Part shown: one piece after another, positions 1 to 8,934 of the stretch
Layout of the letters: each line of letters starts with the position of its first letter
How positions within the stretch are numbered: position 1 is the first letter of the stretch
Assembly: GCA_021740645.1 (NCBI GenBank)
Contig: JAIOZL010000016.1
Location: 1 to 64,000, forward strand
Origin: Bacteroidales bacterium
GTDB lineage: Bacteria > Bacteroidota > Bacteroidia > Bacteroidales > JAADJA01
Length of the DNA stretch: 64,000 bases
Direction: 5' to 3'
Made by a program: the position numbers and the translations under genes
Notes under the pieces: generated by a model
Told to the model about the DNA's origin: nothing
Seen by the model: only the letters and a program-made list of their open reading frames with translations
Database searches by the model: none

Positions 1-86
1 ATTTCGGATAAGTATATTTTGCAATCTTCGTCCGTTTTAAAGCGTTCAGCAAACTGTATGAGATTTTGACCTCTGAATATTTCCAT
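1..86 (-). CDS. IS1595-family transposase, N-terminal fragment
   Basis: Starting from the ATG at 86-84, 28 codons run off the left edge. The peptide begins MEIFRGQNLIQFAERF and continues TDEDCKIYLSE. This matches, from memory, the N-terminus of Bacteroidota IS1595/ISXO2-type DDE transposases, which usually continues with a W and a CxxC zinc ribbon. Only this N-terminal part is visible, so neither the zinc ribbon nor the catalytic core can be checked. The frame is open back into the interrupted sensory gene with no stop between, so a read-through fusion is formally possible. The upstream ATG is still the natural start for a family protein. Confidence 0.72.
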   Translation of the reverse strand, partial: MEIFRGQNLIQFAERFKTDEDCKIYLSE

Positions 87-134
87 ATTTCTGTTGATTT
101 TCAGGATGCTAAGATATGAAATTAAATGATGACC
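1..134 (-). mobile_element. Partial IS1595-family insertion sequence, one end only
   Basis: The first ~134 bases, read on the minus strand, interrupt the sensory gene and contain the start of an IS1595-like transposase. The inner boundary is set by where the host protein stops resembling its family: after the residues KPVD of the PocR-like domain the reading changes to unrelated sequence. The exact end is uncertain by about 10 bases; a GGTCATCA stretch at about 127-134 (minus strand) may be the terminal repeat. The other end and the target duplication lie outside the window. Confidence 0.7.
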
Positions 135-137
135 TCT

Positions 138-2183
138 ATCAACAGGTTTATTTAATTGAATTGATTGCGTGGATGCATCTGACCAGCATGATTCATGACA
201 GAGCCATTTACCCGATTTTAGGGCTTTATTATTATCCTTTGTTTTGCATAGGGCACGAGAGGCGCAATCCATAAACTGGCACCACTCTGAAGAAAAGATA
301 CTTACTGCATAATCCCCATTTTTTTCATAAACTGCGGCCGAAGTATCTAACAATGCAAGGTAATCGCTCACAATTTCATTTAGGACATCTTTACCAACTA
401 CATTCAGGATGGTACGATCCTGGTTTAACTCTGTAATGTCTCCATATTCTGGTGTACTTATGCGGTTTTTTTTTCTCCGGGGTTGCAATAGCCATTCTAT
501 TTTACTTAACTCATCTTCCGCTTTTTTCCGCTCTGTAATGTCCCTCCCGAAAATAGATACACCGGTAACTTCATTTTTATCATTAACGATAGGATTGTAA
601 TGTAATTCCATAAATTTCTTTTTATCTGCTATGGTGTAAGTTTCTAATTTCGACTGGAATTTATTCCCCTCAAGAACATATTCATATATTTTCTTCCATT
701 CATCATATAATTCAGAAGGCAACTTTTCAGCGTCCAATAATAATGAACCGATAGAAAGTTTTTCATTATAAAGAGGTTTAATATGTTCTAAAAATTCATT
801 ATTCGCAGTTAATAATTTATACTCTTTGTCAATCGACCAGATAAAATCACTGGTGTTTTCTATCAGGGTGCTGAGGTTGATCCTGCTTTGTTTGATTTCA
901 GCTTCTGCCATTTTACGTTTAGTAACCTCTACAATTTGAACAAGAAAACCGATGGTTTTATTTTCTTCAAGGAGTGGGGTGGCATATAAATCTATGTACA
1001 TTATGCCGGACCTGCTTGTTGGATAGAGATTTTTTGACTTCACTGCTTCAAAATCGAAAGAAGTAGAAATATATATTTCATGACCATTTTTAAGTGCTTG
1101 AATTTCTTCTTTTGAAAGATTTTGATCAGTCCACAAATTAAATCCCATTATAGCTTCTTTATTGTCAAATCCAAACATTTTGAGTGCCCGGTCATTGACA
1201 TCGATGAGACTACCATTGGAATTATATATCTCAATAGCAACAGGAGATTGATCAAAAATACCCCGAAATTTTCTTTCACTTATTAAAAGTGCTTTCTGCG
1301 AGAGTTTTATATCTGTAATATCACGGGCTATTACAACCGACCCGGCAATTATACCTTCCTGATCATAGATTGGAGAAAAGTTAAAACTACCGACCCATTC
1401 TTCGCCTGTATCTATTCGCCTAATTATATATTCATCCCCTATACCAGATTCTCCCCTGAGTGCCCTGGGTACAACCCACATTTCCGGGGGAATTAGTTTT
1501 TTATTAATGCTGTACACTTCAACTATATTTGTCCAGTCTTTTAGTGCTTTAAAACATTCTTCTTTGTTTTTTAATTTGTGGAAAGTTGCAAATGCTTCGT
1601 TAAATTCAACAAAATTTCCCTCTGCATCAGATATAAAGATTGCATCCGTAATGCTATCAATAGCATATTTAAGCTTGTTCTTACTTTCAAAAAGCTCTTG
1701 TTCAATCGGCTTCCTTCCAGTATTTTTACGATCTGCTCCTTTTAATTCTTTAGCAGACTTATCAGGATATTTCCAACTGTAATTCAATTGAATATTAATG
1801 CGTCCCAATAGCTCAAAAGGACGCACAGGTTTGATTATAAAATCACTTCCTCCTGCTTCAAAACCTGATTTTAGATTTTTTACATCACCTTCAGTGGCCA
1901 GAAAAATTACAGGCATGGCTTGTGTTTCGGGATTAGACTTTAGCTTTTCACAAAAGGTATGTCCATTCATGTCAGCACCTTCAGTATCAAAAATTATTAA
2001 ATCAGCCGGATTGCTTTTAAGGTTATTTATATCAGTTTTACTGCTGGTAATCTGATGAACACTATAGCCTTCCGTGGTTAAAGTCTTGACAATCTTTTGC
2101 TGATTGATATCTTCACCAGTAACAAGAATAATTTTACCTAATGTTTTTTTATGCAGAACATTTTGAGGTTTGTTTTTTTTCAT
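138..2183 (-). pseudogene. Receiver-PAS-PAS-PAS-PocR sensory protein, interrupted by an IS
   Basis: A 682-codon open frame without stops, from ATG at 2183. Residues ~15-130 form a receiver domain: phosphoacceptor-position Asp66 in LIIFD, T97 and K118 in IKPVRPF. The acidic pair near the start is partly lost (LVTGED instead of VDDE). Three PAS modules follow (~170-293, ~300-425, ~425-545), with RDIT-type ends before each linker. Residues ~575-682 resemble a PocR-like sensory domain with paired cysteines (WCQFMDC, CHESCW). This domain breaks off after KPVD, where family members go on with a conserved strand, and transposase sequence begins. A downstream histidine kinase module is typical of such proteins but is not visible here. 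Loss of function is inferred. The truncated protein could still be made, because most of its sensing domains are intact. Confidence 0.75.
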
Positions 2184-2529
2184 TTGGGTTCATGTTAATT
2201 GTTCAAATCCTGAAAAGATGTATCAATTGGCTGGAAAATACATATTTAATGAAAACTGCATTTTCATGGCCAGAAAGAAGAATCGCTGCCATCATTCGTT
2301 TTGTGTTGGAGATGCCAAATTAATAAAAAAAACCATGGATGGAAAATTTACTCTCAATTTTGTGTCTTCCGGATTGAATCGTAGGAATTTGAAATAGTAT
2401 GTAGATTTGAAAAGGAATGTGAATTTACAAGAAACTGACGGAATTATAGAAAGGTAAATTTAATGTAACTTAGCACTACCAAATATTGATAAAAGTTAAG
2501 CTTAAGCCAAAAAATAGATTAATCACGTT
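2184..2529. other. Intergenic, no convincing gene
   Basis: This divergent gap lies between the interrupted sensor (minus) and the 4-TM protein gene (plus). Short plus-strand frames overlap it, but they begin inside the sensor gene, are rich in rare-looking Cys/Phe/Met, and have no recognisable start signal. A TAACTTAG at 2465-2472 loosely resembles a -7 element for the downstream gene, but it has no clear -33 partner. No RNA gene or repeat was seen. Confidence 0.5.
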
Positions 2530-3033
2530 ATGAAAAAAACAGAGATTATTCAATTAACATTTATTGTACTGGGTATACTTATTATTGTAAGGACAATTCT
2601 GGCAACAGGTGATCAATTAAGTATGATGATCAAATATTGGGAGAATCCTTCATCCTCTTTTGAATGGGTCATTCCCTTTGTTATTGTTTTTTTAGTACTT
2701 CTTAGCATGGGTTATATTTTAATTCGTAATTCCCGACAATTTGCCAATAGAGTGATAATGGACGAGGAGGAGACGGGAAAAATAGTACTTCAAAAAAGCG
2801 ATATTTTTCAAATTAGTTTAGTCATTCTTTGCCTGTATTTTATTGTGACTTTATTCCCAGCTTTTATAAGTACTGCTTTTTACCTGCTTGTTAATTTTTT
2901 CAATGATTTTGCTTTGTTTAAAGAAATTTGGCAACAGCAAATATGGACTTTACTTTTGTATATATTCCTGTTTATAAGCCTTCTTTATTCCCGGAAATTT
3001 TCAATTTGGCTTGAGAAAAAGCTTGTGGTTTAA
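2530..3033 (+). CDS. Four-TM membrane protein of unknown function
   Basis: This 167-residue protein has four hydrophobic segments (about 8-25, 45-65, 93-120 and 137-153). A charged loop (MDEEETGK) lies between the second and third, and the C-terminus is basic. I do not recognise the family with confidence; small DUF2975-like four-helix proteins have a similar layout. It lies 86 bp upstream of creD on the same strand, so the two may be cotranscribed and share an envelope role. ATG 2530 is the first in-frame start and directly precedes the first helix. Confidence 0.6.
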   Translation: MKKTEIIQLTFIVLGILIIVRTILATGDQLSMMIKYWENPSSSFEWVIPFVIVFLVLLSMGYILIRNSRQFANRVIMDEEETGKIVLQKSDIFQISLVILCLYFIVTLFPAFISTAFYLLVNFFNDFALFKEIWQQQIWTLLLYIFLFISLLYSRKFSIWLEKKLVV

Positions 3034-3119
3034 ATGAATGGAAATAATAGGATTCATAAATTTGAGTTTAATTCTGGTAACCTCAATTCATTTATTCAGA
3101 AATTTTTAAAACAAGAGCC

Positions 3120-4454
3120 ATGAAAAACCTAAAAACAAACATTCTCTTTAAAGTTGCTGTCATCGTTGTGATCATCCTGTTGCTTCTAATTCCTGCTTCG
3201 ATGGTCAGGGACCTAATTTGGGAAAGGGAAAATATTCAAAATGATGCAATTGGTGAAGTAAGTGAAAAGTGGGGTGCAAGTCAAACTATTACCGGACCTT
3301 TTATTACCATACCCTATGATAAATATGTGAAACAGTATTCTGAGAAAGATTCGGTAGAGAAAATTGTGAAACTTAAAAAATACCTTCACTTTTTACCTGA
3401 AACCCTTTTAATCAAAAGTAATATTTCACCTGAAAAAAGATATCGGGGAATTTATGAAATAGTAGTTTACGAATCCCAGATCATGCTTTCAGGTATTTTT
3501 TCCCCTTTCGACCTGAGTAAGTTTGATATTAACCCCTCAAATATCCATTTCGATATGGCCACATTAAATATCGGAATTCCTGATTTAAAGGGAATTGAAA
3601 AGCAAATTGAACTGCAATGGAATAACGATAGGTTTGCTTTTAACCCGGGGACAACTACAAAAGACATTGTGGTTTCAGGGATAAACAGCCCGGTGCTTAT
3701 TTCACTGAATGATTCACTCACTTATAATTTTAGTCTTGAAATTGATCTGAAAGGTAGCCAGAACCTGTTTTTTGTCCCAATGGGTAAAACTACCGATGTA
3801 ATAGCCACTTCCAATTGGGCGAATCCCAGTTTTGGAGGAACCTTTCTGCCTGACGAACATCATATTGACCAGTCCGGCTTCGATGCAAAGTGGAATATCC
3901 TTCACCTGAACCGTAACTTCCCCCAAAGCTGGTCAGATACAGATTATGGGGTAGTGGGGTCATCCTTTGGAGTAAACCTTTTATTGCCTGTTGACCATTA
4001 TCAAAAATCATTGCGGGTAGTAAAATATGCCATTCTTTTTCTGGCATTTACATTTTTGGTGTTCTTTTTTGTAGAGGTATTGAACAAAGTGTTTATCCAT
4101 CCCATACAATATACCCTTGTGGGCATAGCTATCGTGGTTTTTTATTCACTTTTACTGGCACTCAGCGAACAAATTAAATTTAACATGGCCTACATCATAT
4201 CTGCTATTGCTACTCTTGCACTTATCACGGCTTATGTCCTCGCTATCTTAAAATCAAAGAAAGTGGCCTTTTTAATTTTTGGTGTTTTGGCCATATTATA
4301 CGGATTTATTTTTACCATCCTTCAGTTGCAGGACTATTCTCTGCTAATAGGAAGTATTGGGGTTTTTGTCATCCTGGCCCTGGTGATGTATTTCTCACGT
4401 AGGATTGACTGGTACTCTATTAAGCTGGGGAACGAAACGGAGAGGATTAAATAG
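3120..4454 (+). CDS. creD: CreD-family inner membrane protein
   Basis: This 444-residue protein matches the CreD family (cell envelope integrity protein). It has one N-terminal helix (~8-26), then the conserved entry LIWERENIQNDAIGEVS and the segment WGASQTITGPFITIPY. A long periplasmic domain runs to about residue 295, followed by six closely spaced C-terminal helices. In enterobacteria CreD belongs to the CreBC regulon and affects colicin and beta-lactam responses; the biochemical role is unknown. No creBC-like pair lies next to it here, so regulation must differ. It follows the 4-TM gene and ends at a strong terminator. Length is typical for the family. Confidence 0.9.
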   Translation: MKNLKTNILFKVAVIVVIILLLLIPASMVRDLIWERENIQNDAIGEVSEKWGASQTITGPFITIPYDKYVKQYSEKDSVEKIVKLKKYLHFLPETLLIKSNISPEKRYRGIYEIVVYESQIMLSGIFSPFDLSKFDINPSNIHFDMATLNIGIPDLKGIEKQIELQWNNDRFAFNPGTTTKDIVVSGINSPVLISLNDSLTYNFSLEIDLKGSQNLFFVPMGKTTDVIATSNWANPSFGGTFLPDEHHIDQSGFDAKWNILHLNRNFPQSWSDTDYGVVGSSFGVNLLLPVDHYQKSLRVVKYAILFLAFTFLVFFFVEVLNKVFIHPIQYTLVGIAIVVFYSLLLALSEQIKFNMAYIISAIATLALITAYVLAILKSKKVAFLIFGVLAILYGFIFTILQLQDYSLLIGSIGVFVILALVMYFSRRIDWYSIKLGNETERIK

Positions 4455-4615
4455 GGCATGAATTGGTAAAGCTATAAATTGTAAAAAAGGGAAGGCAGAA
4501 TATCTGAATTTGAAACTTAAAAAGTGGATTCTTGAACCCATTTTCCGACCTAAGTTTCCAATGAGAGGAATGGTAAAAACACACTAAATACAATATCCAG
4601 AAAAATGTTATTTGC

Positions 4616-4670
4616 AAAACTGCCCTGATCTGGCTGGTATTTTCACCAAAGCTGATCAGGGCAGTTTTTT
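4616..4670. terminator. Bidirectional intrinsic terminator
   Basis: A 15-bp perfect inverted repeat has arms at 4616-4630 and 4654-4668, with core ACTGCCCTGATC pairing with GATCAGGGCAGT. It ends in a T-run on the plus strand and, because the arm begins AAAA, in a shorter T-run on the minus strand. It sits between convergent creD and the large secreted-protein gene and can serve both. Confidence 0.9.
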
Positions 4671-4685
4671 TAAGTTAAATTTATT

Positions 4686-7600
4686 TTAGTCGGGCACAGT
4701 GGATGACATTCCAGCATTAGGTGCCACAAACTCATTTTTGTCTTTATTATCTACCTGGTCATCAAGGAAAAGATTATTCCCCTGGTATGCCCCGGTTTTT
4801 CCAGCATCTCCGGCCCATCCATTTACAAAGTCATCCCCGTTGATAATCTTATCGCCATTAATATCTCCACTAAGCATACCCCAAACTCCTGGGCTAAGTT
4901 CCTTACTGGAAACTACACCTCCTAAGTATTGTTCGCTGCCTGTACTGAAATCGTACGAAAGGGTGGTTCCTTCAACAGGGCTTAAACCAGTGGGGTTCAT
5001 AACAGCAAGATGATTGATGCTATAAACAACAATAAACAAGTCATTGCTTATGGTTTGTTTAACGTTCAGGGGTTTACTTCCATTCATGCTAACAACCACA
5101 CCCGTATCAGATAGCAATACGGGGTATTTCCCTATCGTTGTAGCTCCGGTTGCTGTGTTGGCTGATGTTGCGTCGCGTAGCTCAACCATTAACCAGTCCG
5201 TTGTAAGGAAAGGAACAAATGACAGCGTGTCGTTTCCGCTCAATAGCCAATAAGGTGTATTGTTGCCGTAGTAGGGTAAAACAGGATCAAAAGGATGATA
5301 ATAAGGAAGCATACTGTTAGCCCTGAAATAATTACTCATGCTGTCGGCATTTACAAAAGCGTTTTCAAGATATACTTTAAGGTCAAGTTTGAACCCACCG
5401 GAAAGAATCTGGTCGTAACCATCGCTACCCGGAGAGCCTTTGTCATCTGCTGAGTTATCATAATTACCTTCTCTTAATGTAGAGTAGACCCACTGCGTGC
5501 CGTCATTGTTCTCATCTGTAACAAAGCCAGTAAAGGTCATAGATGCCCCAGCAGGGTCAGGCCATACCGGTCCGCCGTCATAATTTACACGGTCAACTTC
5601 TGTAATTCCGTCAGGAAGCAGCAATACTACCTCATCATCAGAATTACCAAGGGTAAATCCTGAATACATATAATCTAATGTAACCCCCCCGTTAGTAAGA
5701 GGATCATCATTTAAGCCGAGTACGGCAAATCCTTTAGCAGGAACATTTACCGATGTTGCAATGGTATGTGTGTTTGTACCATCGTCCTTAATTGTCCAAC
5801 CCAACATATCAACTGCTGCGTCTCCATTGTTATATACTTCAAACCATTCGCCTTCGGTGTCACCTACTGCTGAAGGGTTCTGCATAATTTCAGTGATATA
5901 AATTTCAGGAATAATAAGTTCAATAACATCAAACGGAGCACTGGTTCCAGCTGTAAGCCCGCCAAAAATCGCATTATCACTTGCAGTTATAGTCACATTG
6001 GTTCCTGTTGGTGTCATTTGAACTCCTGTTATAGTTACTTCACTTGTTCCGTTTAATAGTGTACCTGTAGTAGATGTCCCTGTAACAAAAACAACGTTTC
6101 CAATATCGCCACCGTCAGTAGTAAAAGTAAAATTTATATCACTGGTCACCAGGGCTGGGCTTCCACCGGCATCCTGTGCCTGTACTACTACATCAAAATC
6201 TGTATCCAGATAGGGGTCGAAGCCATTATTTACAGAAACTACTGCGAGTTTTGTGGCAGGATTCGAACTGATCTGAATGTCGGCCTGTGTCCTTGGATTG
6301 ATGCGATAGAAAGTGCTGTCATAGTCCCAGTCAACGACACCGGTAATGGATTGGTAGCTTGAACCGACGGTCATACTAATGGTTCCGAAGTGATAATCCA
6401 CCTGGTCGCCTACATGAAAATAATAGGTAACATCGGCATCTGACCAGCTACACTTATAATCATAGTTTCCGTATGATTCAACTGTAAAATTCTCAATCTT
6501 CACCAGTTGTCCTTCCCAAGCCTCTGCTGGATTCAGGTCTGCCCCTATATTCTCATCAATGTCAGAACCAGGAATGATATCCGGTCCATAAGGGGTATTC
6601 CCTGTTGAAACGGTATTTATGTGAATTGCATTTTTTATTTCAGTAACATTAAGGTAGGTGTCTTTAATCCCTGCAAAAACAACTTCATCTCCCTGGTCAG
6701 CATTAGCCGGATAATTCACGTCATAAATTAGTATTCCATTGTACTGCCCTGCTAAATCACTCACCCAAACATTGTTAAATGCATCATTGGCTGAAACAAT
6801 TCCCTGGAATGTGGCCATGGTATCATTACTGATCGTCCCGCCGGGATTATTCGTATTGGTATAGGCAATAGGCAAAATGCCGGCATAAAATACATAACTC
6901 GATCCGTACGCGTCGTCGAATAATTCATCCACCGTTAAATCACCTGCCATACTTACGCTGGCGCCACTCAGATGAATGATCTTTGGATCCACTCCATCCA
7001 CTGTGGCTGTTGAAAAAGATATGACTGAAGTTCCTGTGATATAATAATCACCCGGGTCAACAGATGGAGGAGCAATATTATAATAAACATCCACTTCAGT
7101 GCTGCTGATAGCATATGCTTTGTCGATAGTGGGTAATCCAGCTATTTCAAAGTCAGCGAGTGCCCTGGCGGTAACAAAATTTCCTTCAGGCCTTGAATTG
7201 GGTATAACAGTAATATTTGCTGTTCCTGGGATAGTAGTAGCAATATAATTAACGTCATAAAAAGTAGTCCTGAAATTGAAAGTTCCTTTACTGGGGTCAC
7301 TAATGGCGTAAACAGTTCCATTAGCAAAAGTGAGCCCTGCATCAGCAAAAGTTACGTCTGAAATTTTCACCAGCTCAGATTCATAGTTCTCAAAACTTAC
7401 CCCGGTTAAGTCAGTAAGAGTAACTGGCTGTGGAGTAATGACATTGTTAACTGATGTGGGTGCTCCGGGGTCAACTGATGGAATAAGTTGCATCATCCCA
7501 CCATATTCAGCAAGGGTACCTGTAATGCCTGTAATTCCATCATAAATGGCATAGGTGGAAGTGATAATCCCACTTGGGTCATCAATTAATATTGCTGCTG

Positions 7601-8648
7601 TACCATCCTGAATGAATTTCTGGTTGCGAAATGTTTGCTGAAAGGTAAGCACTACTTCACCAGTTACGGTATACTCCGAACCTAAGGTTCCACTTCTCAG
7701 GGTAACCAGATCCCCAACATTGGTAATCGTAAAAACAGTGATGTAGTCAGTTTTGGTTTCAATATTTTCAGTCAGGTCTCCATCAATTACTTTTAAGGCA
7801 ACAGTATAGGTACCTGCTGTTGAATAAGTAAATGAGGGATTTGGATCCGTTGAATCGTCATATTGTCCGTCACCATCCAGGTCCCAGGCATAGGTATAGG
7901 CAGGAGTTCCTCCTGTGGTGAGGTCGCTGAAGGTAACAAGTGTTCCTTCGGGCACATTTGTTTGGTCAGCCACAAAATTAGCATTGAGGGGCATGGGGCC
8001 AGTACCTGATAACATCTGGATCTGATCAATCCCAATATCCTCATCACCAGCATCCAGATTAAACTCAATTTTAATGTCGAGAAACGAACCCGTAGTTGGG
8101 ATACTTACCATAAATTGGGTAAAAACATCGGTAATTTCTGTACCGTCCCCGGTGCCGTCAAAATCAGTATCAATGTAAGGGGCAGAGTTAAAGGTGCTGC
8201 CATCATTTTCTATCCATAAGAGATTGGTAAATGTTCCACTGTTATCCAGATCATAATAGAAGTGAACATAGTCGCTGAGATCCCAGTCATTATTTGCGGC
8301 ATCATCGTCCTCAGCAATATACACACTAAAAATAAGGTTACTTTGTCCAGAGATATCAATATCATTAATGTCCAGGAAAGCGGGTATTATGGCTCCATCA
8401 CCATCTATATCCATGGCAGTAAAAAAATAAGTGCCAATAACATTACTGTAAACAATAGATGTACTGATATTCGAACCATCAGTGCGAATGAAAAAATCTC
8501 CACTCCCATCTGAAAATTCAGGAATACTCGTGGTATATCCCCCGGCGGTTTCAAAATCGAGGGTATAAAAAGGTGTTTGTGCTGTTATGGATAAATATCC
8601 AAGTGAAAGGAAAAAGGCCAGCAGTACTGAAAGTTTGGTTTTTCTCAT
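4686..8648 (-). CDS. Large secreted multidomain protein (PKD, lamin-tail, dockerin-like end)
   Basis: This 1320-residue protein starts with a signal peptide (residues 1-24, ending SITAQ). A PKD domain spans about 220-305 (YAWDLDGDG, then FTYSTAGTYTVALKV). An OB-fold-like stretch at ~305-400 resembles modules of secreted nucleases (VTGEVVLTF, GTAAILIDD). Repeated beta-rich segments follow, then a lamin-tail domain near 910-1030 (IYITEIMQNP, EWFEVYN, GFAVLG). The last ~60 residues hold two EF-hand/dockerin-like loops (DINGDKIINGDD and LDDQVDNKDKNE) and end SSTVPD. I see no nuclease catalytic residues and no standard T9SS tail, although the genome carries T9SS genes. It is probably a surface or extracellular adhesive protein; its substrate is unknown. 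It stands alone on the minus strand. Confidence 0.75.
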   Translation of the reverse strand: MRKTKLSVLLAFFLSLGYLSITAQTPFYTLDFETAGGYTTSIPEFSDGSGDFFIRTDGSNISTSIVYSNVIGTYFFTAMDIDGDGAIIPAFLDINDIDISGQSNLIFSVYIAEDDDAANNDWDLSDYVHFYYDLDNSGTFTNLLWIENDGSTFNSAPYIDTDFDGTGDGTEITDVFTQFMVSIPTTGSFLDIKIEFNLDAGDEDIGIDQIQMLSGTGPMPLNANFVADQTNVPEGTLVTFSDLTTGGTPAYTYAWDLDGDGQYDDSTDPNPSFTYSTAGTYTVALKVIDGDLTENIETKTDYITVFTITNVGDLVTLRSGTLGSEYTVTGEVVLTFQQTFRNQKFIQDGTAAILIDDPSGIITSTYAIYDGITGITGTLAEYGGMMQLIPSVDPGAPTSVNNVITPQPVTLTDLTGVSFENYESELVKISDVTFADAGLTFANGTVYAISDPSKGTFNFRTTFYDVNYIATTIPGTANITVIPNSRPEGNFVTARALADFEIAGLPTIDKAYAISSTEVDVYYNIAPPSVDPGDYYITGTSVISFSTATVDGVDPKIIHLSGASVSMAGDLTVDELFDDAYGSSYVFYAGILPIAYTNTNNPGGTISNDTMATFQGIVSANDAFNNVWVSDLAGQYNGILIYDVNYPANADQGDEVVFAGIKDTYLNVTEIKNAIHINTVSTGNTPYGPDIIPGSDIDENIGADLNPAEAWEGQLVKIENFTVESYGNYDYKCSWSDADVTYYFHVGDQVDYHFGTISMTVGSSYQSITGVVDWDYDSTFYRINPRTQADIQISSNPATKLAVVSVNNGFDPYLDTDFDVVVQAQDAGGSPALVTSDINFTFTTDGGDIGNVVFVTGTSTTGTLLNGTSEVTITGVQMTPTGTNVTITASDNAIFGGLTAGTSAPFDVIELIIPEIYITEIMQNPSAVGDTEGEWFEVYNNGDAAVDMLGWTIKDDGTNTHTIATSVNVPAKGFAVLGLNDDPLTNGGVTLDYMYSGFTLGNSDDEVVLLLPDGITEVDRVNYDGGPVWPDPAGASMTFTGFVTDENNDGTQWVYSTLREGNYDNSADDKGSPGSDGYDQILSGGFKLDLKVYLENAFVNADSMSNYFRANSMLPYYHPFDPVLPYYGNNTPYWLLSGNDTLSFVPFLTTDWLMVELRDATSANTATGATTIGKYPVLLSDTGVVVSMNGSKPLNVKQTISNDLFIVVYSINHLAVMNPTGLSPVEGTTLSYDFSTGSEQYLGGVVSSKELSPGVWGMLSGDINGDKIINGDDFVNGWAGDAGKTGAYQGNNLFLDDQVDNKDKNEFVAPNAGMSSTVPD

Positions 8649-8764
8649 GATTAGTTATTTTAAAGTTAAGATTTAATTCAATGTAAATATTGACGCAACT
8701 TCTACATCAAAATATTATAATTATAAAATCGTATTCTGCTTTGATTTTTTCAGCAAAAGGACAG

Positions 8765-8772
8765 CAAATTTA
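8765..8772 (-). promoter_or_regulatory. Possible -7 element for the large secreted-protein gene
   Basis: On the minus strand this reads TAAATTTG, a fit to the Bacteroidota TAnnTTTG consensus. It would give a leader of roughly 110 bases before the start at 8648. No good -33 TTG lies at the usual distance, so the call is weak. Confidence 0.3.
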
Positions 8773-8934
8773 CCAATTTTTATTTTTTGAGTGCTTAAAT
8801 AATTATGAACAACTTATTAAGTTTATTATACATAATTCCTGAATCAAATAAAGCTGGCTTAGTTTTTCATCACTTTTTCTCAGTAGAGGAATATTTACTA
8901 AACAAAGTGGATAAGTGGCTACTATTAAAGGTAG

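Noticed and set aside
30-140. Natural fusion of a sensory domain with a transposase
   Set aside because: The PocR-like domain is cut in mid-fold and the transposase begins at its own ATG; an IS insertion explains both better.
2170-2397. Short plus-strand frames between the interrupted sensor and the 4-TM gene
   Set aside because: They start inside the sensor gene, have unusual composition and lack any start signal or family resemblance.
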